A stretch of 7,532 nucleotides of DNA, from assembly GCA_903860855.1 (NCBI GenBank), contig CAIOSF010000237.1, positions 1 through 7,532 on the forward strand. Direction: 5' to 3'. Positions 1-7,506 of the stretch are shown one piece after another; position 1 is the stretch's first letter; the number at the start of each line of letters is the position of its first letter. The notes under the pieces are model-generated. The model searched no databases, was not told the DNA's origin, and saw only the letters and a list, made by a program, of their open reading frames with translations. The position numbers were made by a program, and so were the translations under genes. The DNA comes from an uncultured Alphaproteobacteria bacterium. GTDB taxonomy: Bacteria; Pseudomonadota; Alphaproteobacteria; Rickettsiales; Midichloriaceae.

Positions 1-3000
1 CTCTAAAGCTGCCTCAATCCCATGAGTATCCTCCAAACGACCACTGTTTTTAAAAGCATCTTTGCCAAACAAGAATTCGGCTAAATATTGGAGATTAGCT
101 TCAACAGCTCTATGCTCGTCAGCTGTGTGCTTAGTGTGCTCTTGGACGAATTCCCTCAGAGCCACAGGTAGCTCTTGTGAGCCAACGCCCAACTTGTTAA
201 TGATGGTATCTAAGCCCCTACTATATTTACCATTCAGCAAGGCCTGGTTATCGCTAAAGTAGCTAATGAGCTTAGCCCCATTCTCTGTATTACCAAAAGC
301 TAACATAAGCTTCTGCTGCAAGGCGAGACTATCTTTCGGAGCAAGTTTTTTCGCCACCTCATCTAGAACAGCAACCTGCTCAGGACTTAAGCTAATGTTG
401 GTAAGCATGTACTTATCAAGGCTCTCCCTTATTTTTCCAGCTATTTCCGGTGCAAGATTACCAAAAGAATCTAGCTCAAAATTTAGTACCCCAACTCCTA
501 GCTTAGTACGATGTGTTTGCTGATAAAATATATCAGTCAACCCGCCCTTGCCTATGGCCCCTAATACAGACTCTTTGTTTGCTTGATAACGCTCAAGTAG
601 AGCTTGCCTAGATTCTGGTGATGCACTAGCCATATAAGAAATCAACTGACGATTTACAGCTTTAGCATCAGACCTCTCCTTCTCAGTTGTATCAATTCTG
701 TCACCAAATACAGCTCGAGCTATCTCTTCCGCCATTTTATCAAGGGTTGTAAGCTCATCCCTTGTTAACTTGAGCCTATTAACCAATATACCCACAGCAG
801 CTTCTCCGATACGATGCGCTGGAGCCTTACTTTTTTCAGCTTCCTGCCAAGCATGAATAGTACCAAAAGATGTTTTAGATCCTTCACCTAAAAATAATTT
901 TACATCCTCGATAGATAGTTGCTGTAATTGCTCAGATACTTTCGGGTGATTCTTGCCTAGGTAAGAGCTTAATTTTTCAATTGTTGATATAGACTGATGG
1001 TTGCTATTAGCAGGAACCAGAGCTCTCTCCACTACTAAATCCTTTCTCTCATTATAGCTAGGCATTACTTCATCCTTCACACCTTGAGCCACTGTGGCTT
1101 CCGGCAATCCGATAGTACCAGCTAGTAATTTTGGATTCAGCCCTGTTATATCTGTGAAATTAACACCGCTTATATTCGCTCTTTCTAATGAGATGAGGCC
1201 CGAGAGATCGGCTCCACTTAGGTCTATACCATCAAACTGGAATCCCTTAAAGTCACCAATAAGCTTAACCCCCTTGAGATCAATCTCAGCCTTACCCTTA
1301 GATGCATCTTTCCCAGCAATAATAGAAGCGAGGGTGGCAGCATCTATGGTCGCACCCTCAAAGCTGATATTGCCGCTAAACTCTACTTTTGAGAAATCAA
1401 CATCCTTGAGGGTAGATTTCGTAAAATCCACATTTTTTATCTTAGCCCCAATAAGACTATAGCCAGTGAAATCTATGTTGCCTAAATTTGCTCCATCAAG
1501 GCTTATATAATCAAGAGCACACTTGCTTGATTTGACATAACCTAGAGCCTGTAACTGCTCTGGCTTAAGTTTTACATCCTGATTTTCAAGAGGAGCGACC
1601 AACTTAGCATCAGCAATTTTAGAAAGAATCTCGCTTATTGGTACTACATTCTTTCTCTCGGCACTCAGCACTCTAGTAAGATCTGGAACAAGACCAGCAT
1701 CAGCCACGTCACTCGTTCCACTACCCTTCATGTATTGCCGGGCAGCTCCAACCAAGTTTACTAGGCCAACTTGCCAAGCAGCAGATAAAGCGTTACCTAT
1801 ATTTCCCACTATTACCTGACCTTCTGCTAGATTTCCCCCTATTTCCTTGAGAATACTTGGCTTCTGTATAAGATTGGTCAGCATATCCAAAGGTAACTTA
1901 CCATTGAACGTCTTACTAGCTATTCTAGCAAGAGCAGGTACTTCATCGAAATAATGCTCAACTATCTTTGCTAATAAAGCCTGTCTTGCTGCGATGAATT
2001 TGTTTTTTTCCTCAAGACCAAGCTTGCCTTCTACTACTTTAGCCTCTTGCTCAATCAAGACATTTTCCTTTTCTAAGAAGCTAGCAAATTTCTTCAAGAT
2101 TGCTCCACCATCTTTTTTTAAATCAAATTTTTGCGCACCCTTTAAGCTTCTGTTCAAGAACTCAGGATCGGCTAGCAAGAACTCAGTCAAGCGTTTTGTT
2201 AACCCTATAACATCCTTTCCCTTATTATCATCCAACAATGACTCAGTTGCCTTCATGATCGGACCCATCATACCTCGAGATGACGACAAACTTCCTTGGG
2301 CAATCATGTCACAAAGTCTTGCAGCCTCTGGAATATTCAAGGAGTGAGTACTAAATCCTTTTGTTATTGCAGCTATAGCTTTCTCATTCAAATCAATAGG
2401 ATAATCAGTCATGACTTTCTTAATATCATCGAGATTTTTGGCTTTACTCATTTCAGCAAAAAGATGAGCAGCAACTTCTTTATCAAGAGAAGTAATATCT
2501 GGATTAGACATGAAGTTCTTGACTTGATTCTCAGTATCGATTCTACTATATTCTGCTAATACAAAGTCAAGATCACTAGGTTCAAGGCCAGGTACTATCT
2601 TTTCTAATCTTACTTTTACAACAGGATCCATTGTCCTATTGGCAGCAATAGCCCCTTGTAAGTCCAATCTACTATCTTTCCATGACTTTAAGAATGCTAA
2701 GAACTGCCTGTTCTCTGGGCTATTTCTGTCCTCTACTTTTTTCTTAGGGTTATCAGCATCGATTTGAAGTGCAATAGCATCAGCTGAATATACGGCTCGC
2801 GCAACTCTGGATAGGTCAGCATGATTGCTAATATTGCCAGCTATATTAGCCAAGAACTCTCCTTGCTTCTCAGGCGTAGCATCCTTTTCGACATTAGTAG
2901 CAAGAAGCAGTTTGAAATCCTGTTCTAAATCTGTGATTTCGGCATCACTTAGGCGTTTTACATCTTTTACATCTCTTAATGCATCGGTTATGCTTTTACC

Positions 3001-4803
3001 ACTGGACATAGAGACAGTAACAGCTTCGAAATCCTTAAGGGCCATTTTGCCCAGGATCGCAACCGTCACATCTCTTGCCACATTGACATCATCAGCATTA
3101 ACACCATTAAACGATATGGTGTTCGCTGCGCTCTGATAACGACTTTTTTCGAGTATACTAACTATGTTATCGAGAATCCCACCTTTCTCTAGAGCTGCTT
3201 TACTAAGGAGGAGCTCAACACCGTTACCAAGGAGATCTAAAAACGCTGGCAACTTAGCACCAATATTTGCCATATCCCCTGAAAGTGATTTTTTTAAGAC
3301 CTCTTGCAGTAGTGGCTTGAATTCCTCACCATGTTCTTGAATATATTTTAAGGCATTTGGATTTGCATTCAGCAACTTGCGTAAACTCTCAACGATCTCG
3401 GCTCCATCCCCACCGTTCATAGCATTCATCAAGCCAGCCAACTCCTTAGGTGTCTTAGTAACATGAGTTGCAATACCAAGAACAGCTTCGTTGATTCCAA
3501 ACATTGGAGATCCATCTGGTTCCTTTAAGAAAGGAGGCAGCATAGTGACCAGCATTTTGCCGAATTCGTCTGATAACGCCCCTAACTGATTTATATCTTT
3601 GCCTTCTGCATCCTTGACGTTAAGGTTTGCGAGAAAGGTTGTGGCCTGATCGATTAATTCAAGATAAGAAGCTTTACCATCCATACCACGTGAAATGGCG
3701 TTGAAAATTTCCCTGAGCTCCTTAATGCCATCCTCTCTCTTTACTATTGGAGTCACCAACTTGAACACATCTCCGTTAACTCTTTCCTTTATCAACCTAT
3801 CCTTCTCTTCTGCCGTCTTAGCATAATCTATTTTGCCATGTTTATCCTTTATAGGAGCAAATTCAAATAATGCGACCTGGTGGTTTATATAGCTGAACTT
3901 TCCTTCAAATTTACCATCAGCATGATTGCTTCTATCTTGTATAACACCAAACTGGGCCATATTGATCCCCATAGGGTTGTTAAGATAGATCTTCATCATG
4001 CCAGTTTTTTTATCAAGCTCTTCACGAAAACATAGGCCAAATATGGTTGCTTCAATAAGTTTTGACTTTGATGCAAGCATCTCTTGCATTCCAGGTACTT
4101 TCTCCACAGCCTCAGTTAAACGGCCAACAATACCAACCCAATCACCCTGCCCCGTAGAGAGTTTGACGAACATATCGCCAACAACTAAACGTAATTCTTC
4201 AGTCAAATTTCTATCATTGACCAACTCATCTAGAACCTTGAATAAGTCCTGACTGGTAAAACCCTTCTCCTCTGTCTCATTAAGACCTTTCCCGAATACC
4301 TTCGCTATTTCTCCAAGAGTACCTATATCTTTTTCCGCTAGGAAACCACCATCCATCAAGAGGGTATCAACAAGATTTTTACGCAGCAGGTTATTTATAG
4401 TCGATGCATCTTTCAGGTTATCGTACTTAGTGCCAGTAAAGTATTCTTTCAATGTCAGGACGTCACCAATATTCATTAGTGCCGCCAAAGCTAGCTTCAA
4501 TATATCTCCTAAGTTATTCCAAATAAAACCTACTTTCCCCATCACTTCATCAGGGTGCTCTCTCTTGTAATCACTGTAATTCTTCGTGATATTGGACAGG
4601 GCCTTACTAATAGCTCCTTCTTCGCCGTCAGGCCCCCTACCGAGGAGATTCTTGATGGCCTTCTCCACCCTCAATTTCTGCTCCTCTGCCAAAGCCATAT
4701 TTGGTGCAGGTAACTTCTTTTGTTCGTCCACTGGAATTGCATATGGATCTAGAGGCTTAACCGGTTGTGCTAATGGCTCCATTGCGTTTTCTTGATTTTG
4801 CAT
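1..4803 (-). CDS. Giant helical protein with pentapeptide-repeat module, C-terminus outside window
   Basis: One frame stays open for 1601 codons from the ATG at 4803 to the left edge, with no stop, so the protein is longer than 1601 residues. I do not recognise the family. The start is well bounded: an in-frame TAA lies at 4809-4807, and an AGG sits 10 bases before the ATG; M8 is the only nearby alternative. The N-terminus (MQNQENAMEPLAQPVKPLDP) is Gln/Pro-rich and has no signal peptide. Most of the chain reads as amphipathic helices, with recurring Leu-rich helix, Asn/Asp-Pro turn, helix units (turns near residues 482, 880 and 982) that suggest an alpha-solenoid. A hydrophobic segment at about 997-1021 precedes a pentapeptide-repeat beta-helix at about 1098-1222, after which helices resume. 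I count only three cysteines (258, 831, 1095), which fits a cytosolic or unfolded-for-secretion protein. A role as scaffold, anti-host effector or surface factor is speculation. The reading frame is certain; the function is unknown. Confidence 0.93.
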   Translation of the reverse strand, partial: MQNQENAMEPLAQPVKPLDPYAIPVDEQKKLPAPNMALAEEQKLRVEKAIKNLLGRGPDGEEGAISKALSNITKNYSDYKREHPDEVMGKVGFIWNNLGDILKLALAALMNIGDVLTLKEYFTGTKYDNLKDASTINNLLRKNLVDTLLMDGGFLAEKDIGTLGEIAKVFGKGLNETEEKGFTSQDLFKVLDELVNDRNLTEELRLVVGDMFVKLSTGQGDWVGIVGRLTEAVEKVPGMQEMLASKSKLIEATIFGLCFREELDKKTGMMKIYLNNPMGINMAQFGVIQDRSNHADGKFEGKFSYINHQVALFEFAPIKDKHGKIDYAKTAEEKDRLIKERVNGDVFKLVTPIVKREDGIKELREIFNAISRGMDGKASYLELIDQATTFLANLNVKDAEGKDINQLGALSDEFGKMLVTMLPPFLKEPDGSPMFGINEAVLGIATHVTKTPKELAGLMNAMNGGDGAEIVESLRKLLNANPNALKYIQEHGEEFKPLLQEVLKKSLSGDMANIGAKLPAFLDLLGNGVELLLSKAALEKGGILDNIVSILEKSRYQSAANTISFNGVNADDVNVARDVTVAILGKMALKDFEAVTVSMSSGKSITDALRDVKDVKRLSDAEITDLEQDFKLLLATNVEKDATPEKQGEFLANIAGNISNHADLSRVARAVYSADAIALQIDADNPKKKVEDRNSPENRQFLAFLKSWKDSRLDLQGAIAANRTMDPVVKVRLEKIVPGLEPSDLDFVLAEYSRIDTENQVKNFMSNPDITSLDKEVAAHLFAEMSKAKNLDDIKKVMTDYPIDLNEKAIAAITKGFSTHSLNIPEAARLCDMIAQGSLSSSRGMMGPIMKATESLLDDNKGKDVIGLTKRLTEFLLADPEFLNRSLKGAQKFDLKKDGGAILKKFASFLEKENVLIEQEAKVVEGKLGLEEKNKFIAARQALLAKIVEHYFDEVPALARIASKTFNGKLPLDMLTNLIQKPSILKEIGGNLAEGQVIVGNIGNALSAAWQVGLVNLVGAARQYMKGSGTSDVADAGLVPDLTRVLSAERKNVVPISEILSKIADAKLVAPLENQDVKLKPEQLQALGYVKSSKCALDYISLDGANLGNIDFTGYSLIGAKIKNVDFTKSTLKDVDFSKVEFSGNISFEGATIDAATLASIIAGKDASKGKAEIDLKGVKLIGDFKGFQFDGIDLSGADLSGLISLERANISGVNFTDITGLNPKLLAGTIGLPEATVAQGVKDEVMPSYNERKDLVVERALVPANSNHQSISTIEKLSSYLGKNHPKVSEQLQQLSIEDVKLFLGEGSKTSFGTIHAWQEAEKSKAPAHRIGEAAVGILVNRLKLTRDELTTLDKMAEEIARAVFGDRIDTTEKERSDAKAVNRQLISYMASASPESRQALLERYQANKESVLGAIGKGGLTDIFYQQTHRTKLGVGVLNFELDSFGNLAPEIAGKIRESLDKYMLTNISLSPEQVAVLDEVAKKLAPKDSLALQQKLMLAFGNTENGAKLISYFSDNQALLNGKYSRGLDTIINKLGVGSQELPVALREFVQEHTKHTADEHRAVEANLQYLAEFLFGKDAFKNSGRLEDTHGIEAALE
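1138..1512 (-). other. Pentapeptide-repeat (right-handed beta-helix) domain inside the giant protein
   Basis: Residues about 1098-1222 of the giant protein show the five-residue period of pentapeptide repeats, A(D/N)LXX-like. In the first block a Leu, Ile or Phe falls exactly every fifth residue at 1102, 1107, 1112, 1117, 1122, 1127, 1132, 1137 and 1142, with typical units such as DGANL, GNIDF, KNVDF and KDVDF. After a one-residue slip the pattern fades through FEGATI. A linker of about 20 residues with a helical, Ala/Lys-rich look (DAATLASIIAGKDASKGKA) interrupts it. A second block, about 1174-1216, includes DGIDL, SGADL, ERANI and SGVNF. The family folds as a four-sided beta-helix with one coil per four pentapeptides, so the blocks give roughly two to three coils each. 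These folds serve in binding and in DNA mimicry, but nothing here shows which applies. Confidence 0.85.
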
Positions 4804-5279
4804 ACTTTAAATACCTATTCTTTTTAAGGAAGTCTTATTGATAAACTATTACACACTGTAGCAAACAATCCATAATTTACAAAGAAGCATCGGATGAAAA
4901 CGGCATAGAACTACGTAAATTTTCAAATTGATATTAATACTGAATGAATATACAATTCCCCCCTCTAGCTGAGCGCGCAAGATGAGACGCTAATCATCCG
5001 CTATGCCATAATAACAGCGGTAAATTTAAACTTAGCTTACTTGATATATATCACCGCACCGATTGTATTGTCACTACAGAGCATTAATGAGCGTGAATGT
5101 GGAACGTGTTGGAAATACTACCGCTTTTATGGTCAAGCTATATAACTCGATGATGCGATAATCTCTAGGATTTAACCTTGCCTTCTGCCCCGTGACCTCC
5201 AATGAGCTTCAGCTTTACCATATGGTTTATACCAATTTTTATGCGAGGCCTTCCTAGGGCGATCTATCTGAGACTCCCA
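4804..5279. other. 476-base gap without a convincing gene
   Basis: This stretch lies between the methyltransferase stop and the giant gene start. I found no tRNA, rRNA or recognisable small RNA in it. It contains a 12-base perfect palindrome TGATATATATCA (5042-5053), a 10-base perfect palindrome ACCATATGGT (5217-5226), an inverted pair CCGCT/AGCGG (4999-5020) and a run of six C (4958-4963). The longest open stretches are a plus-strand frame of 58 codons (4969-5145) without an ATG, a plus-strand ATG frame of 24 codons (5087-5161), and a minus-strand frame of 35 codons that continues the methyltransferase frame after its stop (5175-5279). None has a good ribosome site or a recognisable product. 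No hairpin followed by a T-run marks a terminator for the methyltransferase. The stretch could be a decayed gene, a long leader or unselected spacer. Confidence 0.6.
4855..4882 (-). promoter_or_regulatory. Weak sigma70-like promoter candidate for the giant gene
   Basis: On the minus strand TTGTAA (4882-4877) and TACAGT (4860-4855) are separated by 16 bases, a usual -35/-10 spacing. Each box matches the consensus only partly (four of six and three of six). It would give a leader of about 45 bases before the ATG at 4803. The area is AT-rich, so a chance match is quite possible. Confidence 0.22.
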
Positions 5280-6539
5280 TTAATCCACTATAGACTCCAG
5301 GACCTTAAATGATTCCCCCATTTCATTAAGCAATTTATGCAACTGCCAATCTATCCTCGCAACGGCAGCCACCAGTATTTTGTTATCACGGGTTTCTACT
5401 CTCAATTTCCTCTTCAGCTGCTCAGCCCTCTGCTCAATACCATATGATATGAGGAAATCTCCCTGTTTTATCAACTTAGTAGGAATACCATGCCTATGGA
5501 AACGGTGCTGCAAAGAAGGGAAGTTCACGAGAGATGATATATCTGCCTCACCCAAATGGGACATGATATTAGCAAGTTTTTTCTGCTCATATATAGCTTG
5601 AAGAGAACTGGTGTTAATCGGTTGATCATAACCATAATCTACAATTAGAGAGAGGCCACCATGAGTTTTTAAGATATGGGATATTTCATCACATAACTGG
5701 AGGGCAGCAGGAGAAAATTCATATAATCCATCAGGATATTGCTCATCTTGATATCGACCATCTAAATCCATACTTATCTCCTCATATACCATCTTATTTG
5801 AAATATCAACCCGATCAGGTACCAGCCATGGTAAGAATATAGAATGAGATATAGGAGTCTTGACCATCTCTATCTTATCATTAATTACAACTTCATAGAG
5901 CTTTTGTTTATCCCAAATCAGTTGTTTTATCGGTAAGGCATCGAAAAATTCATTGCCGATAATACAAACTCTACAGCTTCGCGGCAGATTATGCCGAGCC
6001 TCATCTAGCGATCTATACCAGGTGATATCCAATGGATTGGCCGATGTATTTGCTGATGTACAGGAACTCATTGAACATCCAGATTTGCTGTACTGCCCTA
6101 GCTTCGCTTGCTGAATATTGGTGAGAGAATCACTTATTTCAATCATCACCACCCCTTTTAACATTTGGTAATATTGAGGAAAGTATGAAATAGTTCTTAA
6201 CATATCAAACATCAAGGTGCCATTGCCTGGACCCAATTCTAGTAACACTATTGGACTACCTTCTGTCAATTCACAATTCCCGTCCCCTTTTTTTGTTGAA
6301 TCCGTCTTTATCCCTCCTTGCTTCTGATCTTTAGAGAGCATCATATATTCAATAAACCGCAAGGCAATTACCTCTCCAAAGAGCTGGCTAATTTCTGGTG
6401 ATGTAATAAAATCATGTTTCACACATTTCAGATGGGCGTAATACTCCCTCGTTATTACCCCAAGAAATAGATCAAGCTCAATAACTCCTCCACTCAACTT
6501 CGTCATTCTCTCGATAATATCCCTAGCCTTTGCTCTCAT
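5280..6539 (-). CDS. MidA/NDUFAF7-family SAM-dependent methyltransferase (DUF185, COG1565)
   Basis: Family signatures appear in order. They are DFITSPEISQLFGE at residues 43-56; SAM-binding motif I, LLELGPGNGTLM, at 99-110; GNEFFDALPIKQ at 195-206; LIVDYGYD at 298-305; GEADISSLVNF at 330-340; and QGDFLISYGIEQRAEQL at 359-375, with a typical MG-x-x-FKVL ending. Mitochondrial NDUFAF7 dimethylates an arginine of the complex I subunit NDUFS2, and bacterial members are assumed to act in the cytosol on a similar respiratory target; that substrate is inferred here. At 419 residues it is somewhat long for the family. A hydrophilic insert (about 71-94) precedes motif I, and a Ser/Thr/Cys-rich insert (about 151-168) follows it. 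The N-terminal GYY...PFG..GDF region is degenerate (EYY, then KHDF). The ATG at 6539 is the only usable start, because an in-frame stop lies at 6557-6555; no clear Shine-Dalgarno is visible. The gene is co-oriented with the giant gene and divergent from the broken gene on its right. Confidence 0.93.
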   Translation of the reverse strand: MRAKARDIIERMTKLSGGVIELDLFLGVITREYYAHLKCVKHDFITSPEISQLFGEVIALRFIEYMMLSKDQKQGGIKTDSTKKGDGNCELTEGSPIVLLELGPGNGTLMFDMLRTISYFPQYYQMLKGVVMIEISDSLTNIQQAKLGQYSKSGCSMSSCTSANTSANPLDITWYRSLDEARHNLPRSCRVCIIGNEFFDALPIKQLIWDKQKLYEVVINDKIEMVKTPISHSIFLPWLVPDRVDISNKMVYEEISMDLDGRYQDEQYPDGLYEFSPAALQLCDEISHILKTHGGLSLIVDYGYDQPINTSSLQAIYEQKKLANIMSHLGEADISSLVNFPSLQHRFHRHGIPTKLIKQGDFLISYGIEQRAEQLKRKLRVETRDNKILVAAVARIDWQLHKLLNEMGESFKVLESIVD

Positions 6540-6625
6540 GATTTTTTGAAAAAATTATATTAAAGATTATGTTAATTTTATATTAGCTTGGTATCGGCAT
6601 ATAATGCTGGTTGACTAGGTATAAT
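6540..6625. promoter_or_regulatory. AT-rich divergent promoter region between the methyltransferase and the broken gene
   Basis: These 86 bases must carry both promoters unless either gene is read from further away. A perfect TATAAT lies on the minus strand at 6559-6554, about 14 bases before the methyltransferase ATG, without a good -35 box. On the plus strand perfect TATAAT words lie at 6600-6605 and 6620-6625. The first fits best, putting a transcript start near 6612 and leaving a short leader; the second touches the ATG and would start transcription inside the gene. An octamer TTATATTA occurs twice in direct orientation (6555-6562 and 6578-6585), 23 bases apart. An AGG at 6617-6619 stands six bases before the ATG at 6626 and is a plausible ribosome site. 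AT-richness makes individual boxes weak evidence. Confidence 0.4.
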
Positions 6626-7466
6626 ATGTTAGGAAATACACAGAATAATAATCAAGAAATAGAGAAAAAAATAGAGAGAATATATCATGGTCTTACAGAT
6701 AAGTTCATCAAAATAAGCGAAGCAGACATTGGGCAGCTTATAGATATAGACGTAAAAGACTTATCTGAAGTTGGTATAGATCACCATGATATTGGAAAAA
6801 AACCATATAAAGAACTGGCTTTAGAACTAGCAGAACATATTGAAGCCCGTCATGCAAGTAAGTATGAGGTGCTAGGAACCTTCGCCAATGCCACGAATAA
6901 ATTTAGCAATATTAAAAATTATATACCAAAAAAAACTCTGGTTGAGAAGGAGCTAGTGGAAGCCAAGACCAAGCAAATAGAAGCCACAAAAGTTAAGCAG
7001 ATTGGCAGTGAAGTGGTGACCGAGGAACAGAAAAAGTGGATAGAGAAATGGGAAAATAATGTTGAGACACGCAATCAAATTGCGGCAGAAATTAATGAAA
7101 ATTTAGAACGAGCACTCCGTAGAAATAATGTGTTCTCTATTGTAAAACACATTGAGAAGCAGCGAATAGATAATAATGAGCTAATAAATCAGAGTGAGAG
7201 GAGAGAGCGTCTGATCTCTATATACAAATGCCATACTAGGGAAGAACGATGGTTGGGAGGCCTTCTGTACTGAGGATGCCATTGTTAAAGTTGATCAAGC
7301 GGTCAAATCGTTGCTCACTTTGAAGGTAACTGATGAAGCAACGGCTCTAATGAGCCTTCCTACTTTTACTTTTGCAATGTTTGAATGTCTAACTTCAAAA
7401 TATGTACTTAACCTTATGGAAAAGAATGTGCCGTTCTCTGAGTTGAAAGAGGTATACATGGAATAG
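6626..7466 (+). pseudogene. Frameshifted gene for a charged helical protein of unknown function
   Basis: The first frame runs from the ATG at 6626, chosen because AGG lies six bases upstream, to a TGA at 7271-7273 (215 residues). A TTG at 6611 is a less likely start. The last part of that frame (after SIY, near 7225) loses coherence, while the frame one base further is open from 7215 to a TAG at 7464-7466 and reads as a sensible protein (NAILGKNDGWEAFC, then ALMSLPTFTFAMFECL and VPFSELKEVYME). Removing one A from the AAA at 7226-7228 joins the two into one protein of about 279 residues. The N-terminus is Gln/Asn-rich. The middle is strongly charged and helical, possibly coiled coil, with Lys/Glu stretches around residues 100-185. 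The tail is more hydrophobic. I see no signal peptide, membrane segment or known catalytic motif. Coding-like sequence may continue past 7466 in a third frame to the window edge. A sequencing error or programmed frameshifting is the alternative to decay. Confidence 0.72.
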
Positions 7467-7493
7467 TGCATAAAAGATAATACTAGTTAATTA

Positions 7494-7506
7494 CTTCGTT
7501 ACGAAG
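7494..7506. repeat. Short perfect inverted repeat CTTCGTTACGAAG
   Basis: Two six-base arms (CTTCGT and ACGAAG) flank a single T, giving a hairpin of about five pairs with a three-base loop. No T-run follows on either strand, so it is not a convincing intrinsic terminator. It also lies inside a possible out-of-frame continuation of the broken gene, where it may be coincidental. Confidence 0.3.

Noticed and set aside
1094..1462. Plus-strand open frame of 122 codons opposite the pentapeptide region
   Set aside because: It is antisense to the intact giant gene. Its Ser/Pro/Leu-rich translation is what the complement of regular pentapeptide codons yields, and it has no ribosome site.
1994..2559. 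Two overlapping plus-strand open frames of 117 and 87 codons
   Set aside because: Both are antisense shadows of the giant gene, with Ser/Phe/Lys-biased composition and no recognisable motif.
2825..3136. Plus-strand open frame of 103 codons
   Set aside because: It lies fully opposite the giant gene, is Ser/Leu/Ala-rich, and shows no domain or start signal.
4969..5145. Plus-strand open stretch of 58 codons with a hydrophobic middle, in the gap
   Set aside because: It has no ATG or GTG start, no ribosome site and no family resemblance. An open run of this length is expected by chance among six frames.
5087..5161. Plus-strand ATG frame of 24 codons (MSVNVERVGNTT and onward)
   Set aside because: It is too short, has no clear ribosome site and no recognisable product.
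5172..5181. tRNA T-arm-like GGTTAAATCC on the minus strand
   Set aside because: The T-loop is one base short and lacks the invariant C, and no acceptor, D or anticodon arms can be built around it.
5240..5279. Terminator for the methyltransferase from GCC/GGC words after its stop
   Set aside because: The arms are only three bases, and no T-run follows on the minus strand.
5380..5601. Plus-strand open frame of 73 codons
   Set aside because: It is antisense to the conserved C-terminal motifs of the methyltransferase, which fully explain this DNA.
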